Part shown: positions 38,498-49,982 of the stretch, in pieces
Layout: each line of letters begins with the position of its first letter
How positions within the stretch are numbered: position 1 is the first letter of the stretch
From: Primulina eburnea
Lineage: Eukaryota; Streptophyta; Magnoliopsida; Lamiales; Gesneriaceae
Length of the DNA: 64,000 bases
Assembly (NCBI RefSeq): GCF_022965805.1
Contig: NC_133106.1
Location: forward strand, 30,803,913-30,867,912
Direction of reading: 5' to 3'
Notes under the pieces: model-generated
Told to the model about the DNA's origin: nothing
The model's input: only the letters and a program-made list of their open reading frames with translations
Databases searched by the model: none
Program-made: the position numbers and the translations under genes

Positions 38498-38690
38498 CAG
38501 GCGGCGCTCGAGCGGTCAAAAACTACCGCTCGGGCGCCGAACATTCTGTCCAAGCACTCGGCATGTCGCGCACTGGCGCTCGGGCGGTGATAAACTACCG
38601 CTCGAGCGCGGCATCTTCTGTCCAATTCTTCCGGATTACACATTTGGCGCTCGGGCGGTCATTTCTTACCGCTCGGGCGCCACTATTTCT
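38498..38690. repeat. paired-palindrome minisatellite (ggcgctcgagcggt type)
   Basis: Three units, each made of ggcgctcgagcggt, an 8-nt spacer and the inverted accgctcgggcgcc, separated by a spacer containing ttctgtcc. Each unit can fold into a long GC hairpin. It occupies the place held by the gcgcatatgcgc array in copy 1. The frame at 38430-38789 (repeated Arg/Ser/Gly peptides) is a by-product. Confidence 0.85.
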
Positions 38691-38816
38691 GTCCAACACT
38701 TGCACCCGTCATACTTAATCTTATTTCATGTCCCGATTAATCCTTTCGTAATCATATCACATTATAATTCAATAATTCTAGATTACTAGGATTAAATTTC
38801 CGGGCATTACAACTAT

Positions 38817-40033
38817 CAATCATTAACAACTCTTTTATTGAGTAGGTTTTCGTGAGACATATTGTTGATATGATTCATAGTCAGAGGAAAAGTAATATTT
38901 TTCATGGACTAGGTCGAATATGAGATTTGTCTCACAAATGACACGTGAGACGGTCTTCCGTGAGTTTTTGTACTTTTAATCAATGCAAATTACGTCAACT
39001 GTCCCGGTGAAAAATAAAAAATAAAACAAAAAATACCATATGTAAAATTAATAGTATTTTACATCATGTGTTTTTAAAAATAGGTATAAAGTAGTCTATC
39101 AGATGAGATAAATATGCTTGAGTTTTTAGAACATATATGTGAAAATGTGTTTGATTTTAAAAAAATGAAGGATGTATTGACTTTATCTATTTTTAGGGTT
39201 TTAAACATTTTAGACTTATGATGGTTGATGCAATTATCCAGTTTTTAATTACCATAAAACTTGTATGTTATATGGTATGTCTCAATGTGTGATAGTGATT
39301 TGGAAAACGATAAAACTGTGTGATTATCACTTGGATGAAGTTATATAATTTTTTTTAAGAACACGAAAATTCTCATGAGATTGTCTCACGAGTCAACTTT
39401 GTGATACATATCTCTTACCCGAACTCATCTATGAAAAATATTATTTTTTGGTCCAAAGTATTAATTTTCACTGCAAAAATATCATTATTTTCACTGCAAA
39501 AATAATGTGTAATTTATATAGATTTAAGTGAAAACCATTACTTTTATGTCAAAAGTATATTGTATAATATATAGTGTTTTGAGTGAAAAAATTTCATTTA
39601 TATGTCAAAATTACGACTTTTCAATTCAGTTATGTAGAGATGATTGTGTCACGGATATAAATATGTGAAATCATTTTATGATAAGATCTATTTTTTTAAG
39701 AGAGGACTCTAATGTTGTACTGGGAAAAAAAAGGTATGTTAATTCTGCTATTAAAATTGTAAAATTTACTAAATTAAAATTTTATAATTTTTAGCATATC
39801 ATATCTAAATTTTCAAATTATAACTTGAATTATCCCTCATCCATGAAATGGCCTTCCTCCTTAATACTATTATTACACATTATTTTAGATTTATGGACCA
39901 CCTGTATATATATTTTTTATATGTTTGTGTTTTATTCATACAATTCGTCAAAATTTAATTTTCATCTAATAACTTGAATTATTTTTTATTTTTATCTTTT
40001 TTCACCGAAAATCATTTCTCATATTGAATTTGG
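38817..40033. other. AT-rich intergenic DNA with MITE remnants
   Basis: gagac/gtctc-type remnants at 38845-38975 and 39365-39460. No gene supported. Confidence 0.4.
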
Positions 40034-40041
40034 CTTATTTG

Positions 40042-40730
40042 TAGAGATGTCAATGGGACGGGTATGGGACGAGTATTGCTAAACCCAAGACCCGCCCCAT
40101 GAAATAAACTATGACCCATTACCCACTCCACCCAGGTAAAATATTCTTTGGATCCGTCCCACCCCGAATACGAAACGGGGCGGGTTAGACCCATGAGACC
40201 CGTCATACCCGATTTTTTTTAAATGAGAACATTAATTTTCTTTGTCACATTACTGAATTATTAAACAAACAAGCCTATAAATACAACACAATAGAAAACT
40301 AATCATGTGTTCGACTACACTTAATAATAACAAACAAAATATTTTCACAACATAATGAATTATATAAAAAAAAGAGTTACCAGCTCTCCAAAAAAAATAT
40401 TGACATCCCCAAAAATAAGTCATAACAGAAGTTAAACAGATCAATATAAAACCAGCTAGTAAAAAAATCAGTCATGTCTATGGTTGACCTTGAGGTGAGC
40501 TACTAAAAAAATGAAAATTAATAAAACTAAATCCTAAAATATTTATATTCACATATATGAGGCGGGTATGGGGCGGGTGTTATAGGACCCATGACCCGCC
40601 CCATACCCACACGGGTCTGAAAAACTGGACCCGAGACCCACCCCATGACCCATTTAGTATACCCAAACCCGTCCAGATAGGGTGGGTCCATTGCGGGTCT
40701 GGGTTTTACCCAGACCCATTGACATCCCTA
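40042..40730. mobile_element. 689-bp non-autonomous hAT-like element with perfect 8-bp target duplication
   Basis: Starts tagagatgtcaatgggacgg and ends cagacccattgacatcccta; the ends are inverted repeats with one mismatch in the outer 15 bp. The 8-bp duplication cttatttg flanks it exactly (40034-40041 and 40731-40738). GC-rich subterminal parts are full of gggtatgggtc / gacccgccccat units in both orientations. The middle (40220-40555) is AT-rich and different in character, so it may be a later insertion or an ordinary filler. No transposase. Confidence 0.88.
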
Positions 40731-40738
40731 CTTATTTG

Positions 40739-41945
40739 ACAACAATAATCTCCTACATAATTCATATGACAAAAAAAGAGATCGTGTTATACACGCTATA
40801 ATCCATATAAGTAAAAATAAAGAAAAACAACATCCAATATTTCAAAATGGGATGAAAAAATCATATCATTTTTCTTTATTTTTCTACGTTAAATTTTAAT
40901 ACGTGTAATATATGTTTTGTTCTCGTAAATTGAGACATTAGCATATCATTGATATCAAATAAACAATATTTGATTTGTTTAATGGGCTCAGACGAAAAAA
41001 ATTTTAAGAAGAAAATCCAAGTTATTTGATGAACATTAACATATTACAAGAGTAAACTTCAAACAAGTCAATTTACATGATTAAAATTGCAACTTCCTCT
41101 TAATTTTTTTAAAGTAATTATATATATACAGGCTTTCAGTTTGGCTTAAATTGCTCATTGAATGGAACAAATTAACAGTTAAAATTTGGAAGCAAAATAA
41201 ATTTATAATTGATTCGAACTCGAGTGTATAAAATCTGGAAGCAGAACAAAATATCGTGGTTATCTCTCATGAAAGCTGTGCGCAAGGGTGTGATTGTAAA
41301 TTCATTGAAATCTCACTGGGCAAAAGGAAAAATGCTCTGTCATTGTTCCTTGAGCCTTGATTTTGAAGTATCGCAAAAAGTATCACATAAAAGGAAAGGG
41401 AAAAAAAAGTAGTAATAAGCTAAGCATCAAGTTGGGTTCCATGTTGATCCAATGATTAGTCCAAAACATGCTTTGTTTGTTTTTTGGAAAAATAAATACA
41501 TTTGATTACAACAGTGTTAGATTGCTCCATGTTTCATGTGAAAAATATTATTTACCATATGGATCAGGACTACATTCAGATAAAGTTATTCGAAAACGCA
41601 TGAGTTACATTAACGTCACGAATATTAGGATATATTTATGAAGATGTATTGGTATAATTTAAGGGAACCTATTATATATACTTAGAATCGTGAGTCGTAA
41701 ATTAGATAATCCAAATATCTGTAAAAAGTTGGCTATTTTTATGCAAAGTAAATGTATGTATAGGGGATAAGTCGAATCATAGAATGTCGGACCCCATCCC
41801 ATAGTGGATGACATCGTACCTTAAACTTAAAGCTTAAAATTATAACGAGGTTAGATAATAATAATAATCATATGGTATGATTATGTTTTTTCTGCATCCC
41901 ATCAACTATAATTAGTTGATTTCTAATGATGAGGAATTATGTATA

Positions 41946-41980
<35 letters not shown>

Positions 41981-42154
41981 GTATATGTATATGTAGTTCT
42001 TAAGTTTTGTAGGACTTCACATAATCACATCCATTCCGACCCATACCCTAAAGTTAACTAGTTTCACCCATTAAAACCGTCAAATAACTATATTCATATA
42101 TATTCTTGAAAATTTTCATTTTGTACATTTATAACAAAAATTGAACAAAGAATG

Positions 42155-42160
<6 letters not shown>
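40739..42160. other. AT-rich intergenic DNA, no gene seen
   Basis: A TG/TA microsatellite lies at 41945-41990. A small frame at 41209-41412 is basic and has no known domain. Confidence 0.4.

Positions 42161-42162
<2 letters not shown>

Positions 42163-42219
<57 letters not shown>
42163..42219. repeat. (TA)n microsatellite
   Basis: About 28 TA units immediately before the retrotransposon fragment; the fragment starts at the edge of this tract. Confidence 0.95.
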
Positions 42220-42221
<2 letters not shown>

Positions 42222-42855
42222 TATGACTGCGAGATCAAATACCATCCAGGTTCTGCGAATCTCACAGCCGATGCTCTTAGTCGCAAGGTGAGAACCTCTG
42301 CACTCCAGACCAGTGCTATGATTAGTACTATCCAGGATTGTTGTTCATTGGGATTTAATTTCAAACATCGGAAAGGTATGGAGAGCATTCGTGTTGCTAC
42401 CATTTTATCTGAGCCAGCTTTGTTCGCTCGGATTCGAGATGCACAGATGTCTGATCTCAAGACTCAGAGATTAGCCCGATTGGTTGGTGGAGATAGCAAT
42501 TTCCATTATCAGTCTAATGGTCTTCTGTGTTTGTCTAATCGGGTTGTGGTACCAAAGGATGATACTTTGAGGGAAGAGATCTTGGCTCAGGCTCATCGAA
42601 GCAAGTTGAGTGTCCATCCGGGAACCAACAAGATGTATAAAGATTTGAGGACACGATTTTGGTGGAAAGGGATGAAGCGCAGCGTTTATCAGTTTGTTTC
42701 CAAGTGTCTTGTTTGTCAGCAGGTTAAGGCAGAGCACCGTCGACCGGGAGGATTATTGTTGAACTTACCTATTCCCGAATGGAAGTGGGAGCATATCGCG
42801 ATGGATTTCATTACTCACTTACCATTGTCTTCGAGGAATAGTGATGCTATTTGGG
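42220..42855 (+). pseudogene. Ty3/gypsy (chromovirus-like) pol fragment: RNase H end to integrase start
   Basis: One open frame runs from the end of RNase H (CEIKYHPGSANLTADALSRK) through the linker to the integrase zinc finger (AHRSKLSVHPG...KCLVCQQVKAE, the H-H-C-C pattern) and into the core domain (PIPEWKWEHIAMDFITHLP, with the first catalytic Asp). The frame stops at DAIWV, where the integrase should continue, because the sequence passes into LTR DNA at 42852-42857. The frame start given by a Met in the TA tract is artificial. The wording of the zinc finger and EWKWEHI is like chromoviruses of the Tekay/Del group. It is a fragment, not able to encode a working polyprotein. Confidence 0.88.
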
Positions 42856-44672
42856 TTCGGTGGATCCGATCATGAGGTGTCAAGAGTTGATCGACACGTC
42901 AGTTTACATGCAAGTTCGGATGATCCGAAGTGTAGGTTCGGTGGATCCGATCATGAGGTGTCAAGAGCCGATGGACACGTAGGAGTTCGGACGTTCCGAA
43001 GTGGGTTCGGTGGATCCGAACATAGCCTATAAATAGTGCTCGGATTTCCTCATTTGGCATTGCAAATTCTTGAGTTGTGTCTCATATTTGAGAAGTTTGG
43101 AAGGTTTCTAGGGTTAGTTGTCGGTCGAGCGATAGCCAAGAGCTGCCAGGATTGGTAGTGTAGCGACGCCTGAGTTACGAGGAAATCGACATCAAAGGGC
43201 TGTCGACGGACGAAGGTAAACCCTAAACCTTTGGTAGTACTGGTTTTGCTAGTCGAGCATGGTAGTATTGTTCATTGGGTATACTTTTGATGCGTAGGCT
43301 TATTCTAGACCTGATTAGCGGTGTTGCGTAAGGCTAGGCTTGCTGTGATAGAGGTACGAAAGTACTATCCGAGATATCCTGGTCGAGTATACATCCTTAT
43401 ATGTGTTGCATGATTATGTGATGCATTGATATATGTCATATGATGCATGCTATTATGTCACGTTTTATGATGCATGTTGCATTTCATGTTGAGCCGTATT
43501 TCCTTCGAGATAGCCTTTACTGTTGAGCTGTATCTCTTTCGAGATAAGCTATATCTTGTGGGGCCGCTCAGCCCTGTCTTGTCTTGTGGACGCATGGACA
43601 CCGAGAGTACACAGTGGCCGACGGGTCCGGAGGGCTTCGGTGATCCGGGACTAGAGGCCGCCAAGTGGATAGTGCCGCGCGGTACTCCTCTGGGTCACTG
43701 CATCCACTACAAGAACAGACGTGGACCTAAAATGTCCCGGATCACCGAAGCCCTCCGGACCCGTCGGCCACTGTGTACTCTCGGTGTCCATGCGTCCACA
43801 AGACAAGACAGGGCTGAGCGGCCCCACAAGATATAGCTTATCTCGAAAGAGATACAGCTCAACAGTAAAGGCTATCTCGAAGGAAATACGGCTCAACATG
43901 AAATGCAACATGCATCATAAAACGTGACATAATAGCATGCATCATATGACATATATCAATGCATCACATAATCATGCAACACATATAAGGATGTATACTC
44001 GACCAGGATATCTCGGATAGTACTTTCGTACCTCTATCACAGCAAGCCTAGCCTTACGCAACACCGCTAATCAGGTCTAGAATAAGCCTACGCATCAAAA
44101 GCATACCCAATGAACAATACTACCATGCTCGACTAGCAAAACCAGTACTACCAAAGGTTTAGGGTTTACCTTCGTCCGTCGACAGCCCTTTGATGTCGAT
44201 TTCCTCGTAACTCAGGCGTCGCTATACTACCAATCCTGGCAGCTCTTGGCTATCGCTCGACCGACAACTAACCCTAGAAACCTTCCAAACTTCTCAAATA
44301 TGAGACACAACTCAAGAATTTGCAATGCCAAATGAGGAAATCCGAGCACTATTTATAGGCTATGTTCGGATCCACCGAACCCACTTCGGAACGTCCGAAC
44401 TCCTACGTGTCCATCGGCTCTTGACACCTCATGATCGGATCCACCGAACCTACACTTCGGATCATCCGAACTTGCATGTAAACTGACGTGTCGATCAACT
44501 CTTGACACCTCATGATCGGATCCACCGAACCCACTTCGGATCGTCCGAACTCTTCGGTGCTACCGAACCATCTTCGGTCCGTCCGATCATGACCACGGTC
44601 AAAATTACACATTAAACCTTCTTAATCACCATTAATCCATTAATTACCCAATTTGGAATTCGGGCTACTACA
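42852..44672. repeat. 1.7-kb near-perfect palindrome made of two inverted partial LTRs
   Basis: Arms 42852-43651 and 43734-44533, 800 bp each, align without gaps about an axis near 43692; the loop is 82 bp. By eye only two substitutions are found (43160 g against a, 43283 a against g). The arms are LTR sequence: the right copy, read on the minus strand, starts tgtagtagcccgaattcc at 44672 and has extra 5' sequence that the left copy lacks. Each arm carries a TATA box and start-like region (tataaatagtgctcgg near 43028 in the left arm). The left arm is fused to the truncated integrase with a shared tgggtt. Reading frames on both strands here encode the same peptide because of the inversion and are not genes. 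Confidence 0.92.
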
Positions 44673-44723
44673 TTCTATCAGGGATTCAAGCCCGATGAAA
44701 GTACTCAGGCCAATTTTTTTTAT

Positions 44724-44925
44724 TTAGCGACGGTTTTAGCGACGGTTTTTGATAACCGTCGCTACTTTTGCGACGGTTTTAGTAAACCTGTCGCCGATGT
44801 GGATCGGCGACAGTTTTATAAAAAACTGTCGCAATTATTAGCGACGGTTATTGCTAAAACCGTCGCTACATTATTAAAAATAAAAAAAAAAAGTGGATCG
44901 GCGGTTTTAATTAGCGACGGTTTAT
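44724..44925. repeat. agcgacggtt / aaccgtcgct repeat block, CACTA-subterminal type
   Basis: At least seven copies of gcgacggtt in both orientations, some as near palindromes (gcgacggttttt..aaccgtcgc). Such motifs are typical of subterminal repeats of plant CACTA elements, by general knowledge. No terminal cactaca end or transposase is seen beside it. Confidence 0.55.
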
Positions 44926-45324
44926 TCAATAGAACATCATTACCACTTTGAGTTGTGTCAGCAATTGACCGAGAGTGGACGGTCAAGTGTTTATGTTATG
45001 TTGACTAGATTGATTCATCTTGTTTTGACATTATCTGTGTCTACTGCCACTATTGAACGGGCTTTTTCAGCAATGAAGCATGTGAAGACGGCACTTCGCA
45101 ATAAAATGGAGGATGACTTTCTTGCCGATTGTTTGACACTCTATATTGAACGAGATTTAGCTAAACATATTGATGTAAATTCTATTATTGATGAATTTTA
45201 TGTTTTAAAATCCCGTAAGGCACAACTTCGTTGAACGATATAATGTACTTTTTTTTTTAATAATATATAACTTATCATATTGAGTTCAAGCCCACCCCAA
45301 CTCTTATTCCTGGATCCGTCACTG
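44926..45324 (+). pseudogene. hAT transposase C-terminal remnant with element 3' end
   Basis: The frame reads ELCQQLTESGRSSVYVMLTRL, then LTLSVSTATIERAFSAMKHV and KTALRNKMEDDFLADCL, the hAT dimerisation region of the TTF-type (zinc-finger) plant hAT transposases, ending at a stop at 45234. Ninety bases later ttcctggatccgtcactg at 45307-45324 fits the hAT terminal inverted repeat (cagtgacggatccagg on the other strand). The 5' nine tenths of the transposase is missing; it is cut at the CACTA-type repeat block. Confidence 0.75.
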
Positions 45325-47215
45325 ACCGAAGGTGATCGTCGGTGTCATGAGGTTGCACGGACAAATGAACGGCTCTTAGCAAGCTTCTAGCGAAGTGAAC
45401 ATGAATGAACCGATCCTACGTCGGAATGAGAGTGATTCCAAAAAAATTTTAGATATGAGAATTTGAATATGAGAAGAATTTAAAAAATTTGATAGATACT
45501 ACTCATATAAAAAAATGTGCGTCTTATTTTCGGAAGCTTTTCACATAAGGACTTTAAAGTTATGCGTACTTGACGCTTGACTTGGGATAATTCTGAGATG
45601 AGCGACTCTCTGATAAGTTTCCTAAAACGCCTGTGAGTGGGGACACAAGCCCGCTAGAAAGACTCGTCTTGATACAATGAATACAATCGTCGTTATGTGG
45701 TGTTACATATAAACCATAAAATCACATACGAAATAAGATGTTTAGAATTAAGAGTGTAATTATTTACCTAAACAAAAATCTAAATGAGCTGAGTATGAGC
45801 CAGATACTGTATTACTTTAAAACCAGGTAGCCGGCTCATACCCGTTGGGGTACAAAAATTGAATGTCAATTACCCGACCATTTAACATTACCCAAGCCGG
45901 CCCAAACAAATTGAGTTTTTATCGGGTATCCTTTCTACCCATGCCTGTTGCCATTCCTTTTTAATTGCTAAAGCTGTGTAGTACTTTTAGGAAAGCAGGA
46001 GTCGTGGCTTGATCTCTAAGAATCAATAAATACCCCCACAAATCAAACATAATAATCAAATAATCAATGATGCTAGTGTTTGAATAGATACAATAATTAT
46101 GCATGATAACATTTATGTTATACTTGTCCAAAAGTCAGAAAAAAAATGTAGTGATAATTATCTACAACTCAGAAATCAATAATTTTACACAAAAATTCTC
46201 ATTAGACGATCTTACAGGTCAATTTTATGATGAATATATCTTATTTAGGCAACTCATGGAAAAAATTATTTTCATGCCAACATATCACTTTTTATTGTAA
46301 ATGTGGGTAGTGTTTATGCAGAAAAACTTTCATTAAACGATCTCACAGGATTTAAGGTTTTTGAAATATAAAAATCTAAAAAATAATATAATATTTTTTA
46401 TTTTGATTTTATTAAATATCATGGTTTATATAGTTTATCCGAATGAGCTAGCATGGAATGTTTCTATTATAAGGATTGTTACCCAAAATATTATCATAAA
46501 AACTCATACGATCAATGAAAAATATTATTTTTAATCCAGATATAGATACCTACTCTAAGGTTATATATTCACTTTCTGAATAACTAAAAAACCAATAATT
46601 GAATTAATTTTTGCGATGAACATAACGAGCTAGTTTTTTTCAATATGTATAACAACGTTTTCCGATCTGAATTGTTCATGTATAAGTTGATTGTGGTGAA
46701 ATCCTTGTGAATTTTAGAGTAAAACTCAGTTGTTCATTTACAAAATATCCAAATATTCATATTATCAATTAAACACTTTCATTATCCTGAAATGAAATAA
46801 AAATAGTGATTAACAACAATATTGCATCATAATGAATTTGGATCCTCTGTTGTAGCTGAAATTATAACACCGTCTTTTTACACGAGATGATCAACTGATT
46901 ATCTCGTTTCATCTGATAACGTCCTCGGATTTTATATAAATGTGATATCAATAGATATTTAAAGTAGCTAAGCAATTACCAATGGGACATTTTCTGAAGA
47001 TAAAATATATATGTGAAATTGTGTACAGCTATTTAAGCTATCTAACTCAAAATGAAATAATATAATCTCTCACTTATCCATAATAACCCGAATACTAGTA
47101 AATAAATAAATACAGATTAAGATAATAAAAGTAAATATATATAATTAGACTGTCTTCCGAATATATATTTTATATATAATAATGTCGAAAAATAATACAT
47201 GAATAAGAATTAAAA
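45325..47215. other. intergenic DNA with MITE remnants
   Basis: A gagac-type MITE remnant lies at 46185-46350. No gene supported. The downstream 3' region of the BIG GRAIN-like gene falls near 46900-47215. Confidence 0.4.
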
Positions 47216-48088
47216 TTAAACTGGAGCACCTCTCCTGATGCTGTTTACCCTAGTTGTTTCATAAACAGGCCGACCATTTGAATAAAATTCTAAGTCACAA
47301 TTTGGCAATTCAAACAGATCCGAACTTGAATCTGTATCTCCACCGTCATCACAATCACTGAATTTCCTGAACTCCTTTTCTTCCGATGTGTACTGATCGT
47401 CGATCCAATTCATGCCAGAATTCTTGTTAATCTCCGCAATCCAGGCATCATCCGTGCACTTTTTCTCAGTACAAAACTGATTCTGCAAAGAGTTTGGCTT
47501 CTCATTCCCCTCATCTTTATGCTTCTGACGCTCAAACAAATCCCTGAATTTGACTTCTTTGCCAGGTTTTGTGGGAGCGGATTGCATAAAACCAGAACTC
47601 AAGCAAAAATTCCTGGATTTAGAATCAACATTTTTAGAATTAGTGTTGGTACGGAAATGGCTGATGCTGCTTCTCCTTTCCCTTCTTTCACCAGGGATTT
47701 CTTTTTCTTGAAAATATTTCGGGCCAACGGATTGGGATTTACGCTTCTTCTTCGATCTTGTTTGACTGAACAGTGAATTCAAGAAACTAGCAAGCTTACC
47801 GCCTGGAGAACTCGGATGCCTGTACTTCTTGTTTTCCTTGCTCTTATATGAATCTTTTGCCTGATCTCGTGGAGTTATATCATCCCTCATAGTCGAATCG
47901 AGGCTCATTCTTGCAGCTCTCTGACCTTGGTGCTGCCTTTCTTTTCCGATGACTTTCTGAGAAAAATTTGAAGCATTGTTGAAGTTCCCCAATATTTGAT
48001 CATCAACAGCACCGGAGAAATACTGAGCTGCCTCGAACACGTCGAGCTCCCCGGAATCGTTCCTCCAATTGAATGAGTACTTGTACAT
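47216..48088 (-). CDS. BIG GRAIN 1-like protein
   Basis: Single-exon gene, 290 residues, of the plant-specific BIG GRAIN 1 family; rice BG1 is a plasma-membrane-associated, auxin-induced protein that promotes auxin transport and organ size. Family features visible: the N-terminal SGELDVFEAAQYFSG, the SPGGKLASFLNSLFSQ segment followed by a basic KKKRKSQS stretch, and the C-terminal acidic SSSDLFELPNCDL then GRPVYETTRV. The middle is polar and Ser/Lys-rich, probably unstructured. No signal peptide or membrane helix. The start at 48088 follows ordinary leader sequence and gives the family's usual MYKYSF-like beginning. From memory, the order next to an SPL6-like gene matches the Arabidopsis BIG GRAIN 1-like E gene. 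No defects seen. Confidence 0.85.
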   Translation of the reverse strand: MYKYSFNWRNDSGELDVFEAAQYFSGAVDDQILGNFNNASNFSQKVIGKERQHQGQRAARMSLDSTMRDDITPRDQAKDSYKSKENKKYRHPSSPGGKLASFLNSLFSQTRSKKKRKSQSVGPKYFQEKEIPGERRERRSSISHFRTNTNSKNVDSKSRNFCLSSGFMQSAPTKPGKEVKFRDLFERQKHKDEGNEKPNSLQNQFCTEKKCTDDAWIAEINKNSGMNWIDDQYTSEEKEFRKFSDCDDGGDTDSSSDLFELPNCDLEFYSNGRPVYETTRVNSIRRGAPV

Positions 48089-48686
48089 GTTGTTAGGACT
48101 TTTGAGAATACATGGTTCTCTTGAATTAATGTTTATATCATATGCAAGAATATTTAGCTAGTTTGTTTTTGCTTAAAGGGGTGTGTTTCGTTGGGCGATG
48201 CATATAAAGAAATGGGGTGATTTTTCTTCCTTCAAATTTCTATCAACTGCACTCTTCATGATTCTATATTTTACTCCATTACCAGCCTTTTTGCCCCACC
48301 AAAACGATTGGTTTACATGTGATATTCAGTGTTTTGAATTTTCGTGATATTATAAAAAAAATTACTCTCGTAAAAAAAAAACAATTATAAAAATTCTGAC
48401 GTAAATTCAAAAAATTTCCCTTTTTAATTTCCCTTTTTCTTTCTAAATTTTACGGGGGGAAAAAAGTCAAATCTCTTTACTCCATTACCAGCCTTTTTAC
48501 CATTATTAACGTATACATATTCAATGAATTTCACCGTGTGCATGTATTTATTTTCATGGAGATGTATTTATTTATTTTGTTGTAGGATTTGAAAATTTAC
48601 AATATTTCAAATACGATTACATAAATTGTTACTTGATAAAGCACGGAGAATCAACAAAATATACAAGAATATGTCATTGAAGTTGT
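48089..48686. other. upstream region of the BIG GRAIN-like gene
   Basis: Probable promoter. A repeated fragment (actccattaccagcctttttgcc near 48271 and 48479) occurs twice, about 208 bp apart. No other gene. Confidence 0.4.
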
Positions 48687-48694
48687 TCTCTATT

Positions 48695-48883
48695 CAGTGG
48701 CAGAGCCAGAGATATGACTCTGCTCGAGTTAGAATTTTAAATTTTAGAATCTTTTAATATTTTAAATTGATCTATCCGGACTAATATCATATTATTCCAA
48801 AATTATATAAAATTTACATATAAATTGTTTTTTTTAAAAAAATTGAGCCACCCGGACTATATATGTATGTGGCTCCGCCATGG
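48695..48883. mobile_element. 189-bp hAT-type MITE
   Basis: Starts cagtggcagagccag and ends atgtggctccgccatgg, imperfect inverted repeats of the common cagtggcggagcc type. Flanked by tctctatt (48687-48694) and tctctatc (48884-48891), an 8-bp duplication with one mismatch. Same terminal family as the hAT remnant ending at 45324. No coding capacity. Confidence 0.75.
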
Positions 48884-48891
48884 TCTCTATC

Positions 48892-49800
48892 AACGTGGCC
48901 AACCACGAGCTTTGTTAATCCATCTAAACGTGTTTCATGTGTATATTTTAGTACCAACTCTCGAGGTTAGGACATCATGAATCCTAAACTGATTAGTCAA
49001 GTAATTCGATTTAGGGGAGTGTTTGTAAAAAAAATATATATTTTTTTAAAGAAGTGATTAAATTTGTATATTGTTCATAACTAGGTAATATTTGAAAATA
49101 AAAGTGAAAAACTTTTTTTATTTTTTTATTTTTTTGAAGATACACTCTTTGGTAATAAGTTATTTTAATATTATTTTTATAATAAAATACAAAAAAAAAT
49201 CATTACAAGAGATAATGTTTGACTGTGTTGTGAAATATATATAAATGAATGTAAATGTAATTTTTATTATATGAAAATATTTTGAGGACAAGAGTAATCA
49301 GAAAAATTTATATTTTATTTTTTATCCGAATAGTAGAATCATTTTTGAAGAAGCGGAATCAAAAGATTGTTGACCTCATTGATCCAAAGATTATTGCTCT
49401 CGGTGTAACATAATCCTTGCCCTAAATTTGAGTGGACCACCATGGATTTAGGTATATTATTTAAGATGTCAGAAAATATAAGATGTAAATCCTAAGTATC
49501 AACCATTCATTATAATTTAAGAAATAAACTGCTTTTTTTTTTCTTGGATGCTCATCATCTAATTTTTGAAGAGATTATTCTAATAGGGTCAGCTTTTAAT
49601 TAGTTGGATTAGTTTGAAAATTATATATAGTGATCTTTTTCCAAGATAACAATTAATTTGGTTGTGGTTGAGAAAACAGTATCACATGGTTTTATTGGAT
49701 ATCATTTTGGCCTCTCTCTCTAAATACTCAGTATGAACAAATCCCAAAGAGAACTTGAATTTCACTTTTTTGAAGTTCAAAACCATGAGTGAGATCTTTG
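48892..49800. other. AT-rich intergenic DNA, no gene seen
   Basis: No supported feature. Confidence 0.4.
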
Positions 49801-49806
49801 AAGAAA

Positions 49807-49982
49807 GACAAATATTTGTGTGAGATGGTCTCGTCGTATTTTGTGAGACGAATATCTTATTTAGGTCATCCATTAAAAAAGTATTACTTTTTATGATAAA
49901 GAGTATTACTTTTTATTGTGAATATCGGTAGGATTAACACATCTCACAGATAAAGATTCGTGAGACCGTCTCATAAGAGACA
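49807..49982. mobile_element. gagac/gtctc palindrome MITE, copy 3
   Basis: Starts gacaaatatttgtgtgagat and ends taagagacatactc. Flanking 9-mers ttgaagaaa and ttgattaaa match at 7 of 9 positions, in keeping with the 9-bp duplication of the complete copy at 25498. Interior matches copies 1 and 2. Confidence 0.75.

Larger units (their letters stand above)
36887..38811 (-). mobile_element. solo LTR, family A copy 2 (1.93 kb) with perfect 5-bp target duplication
   Basis: Begins tgtggggacccgg and ends gggcattaca (TG...CA), flanked on both sides by actat (36882-36886 and 38812-38816), which shows insertion and later LTR-LTR recombination. Its reverse complement shares termini and several internal blocks with 4355-6526. 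It has no coding capacity. Internal features are a 68-bp tandem block (37380-37575), a conserved tgacaacaggtgg / ctcaccggagtta block (37165-37225 on the minus strand) and a palindromic minisatellite at 38500-38685. The name family A is only local; it is most likely a Ty3/gypsy-type LTR. Confidence 0.85.

Noticed and set aside
41209..41412. 67-codon basic frame
   Set aside because: Short, lysine-rich, no recognisable family.
43706..43720. cactacaagaac in the palindrome loop, like a CACTA terminus
   Set aside because: It belongs to continuous LTR sequence on the other strand; no partner end or target duplication was found.
43474..43927. Frames on both strands giving the same peptide
   Set aside because: Consequence of the inverted LTR arms, not a conserved gene.
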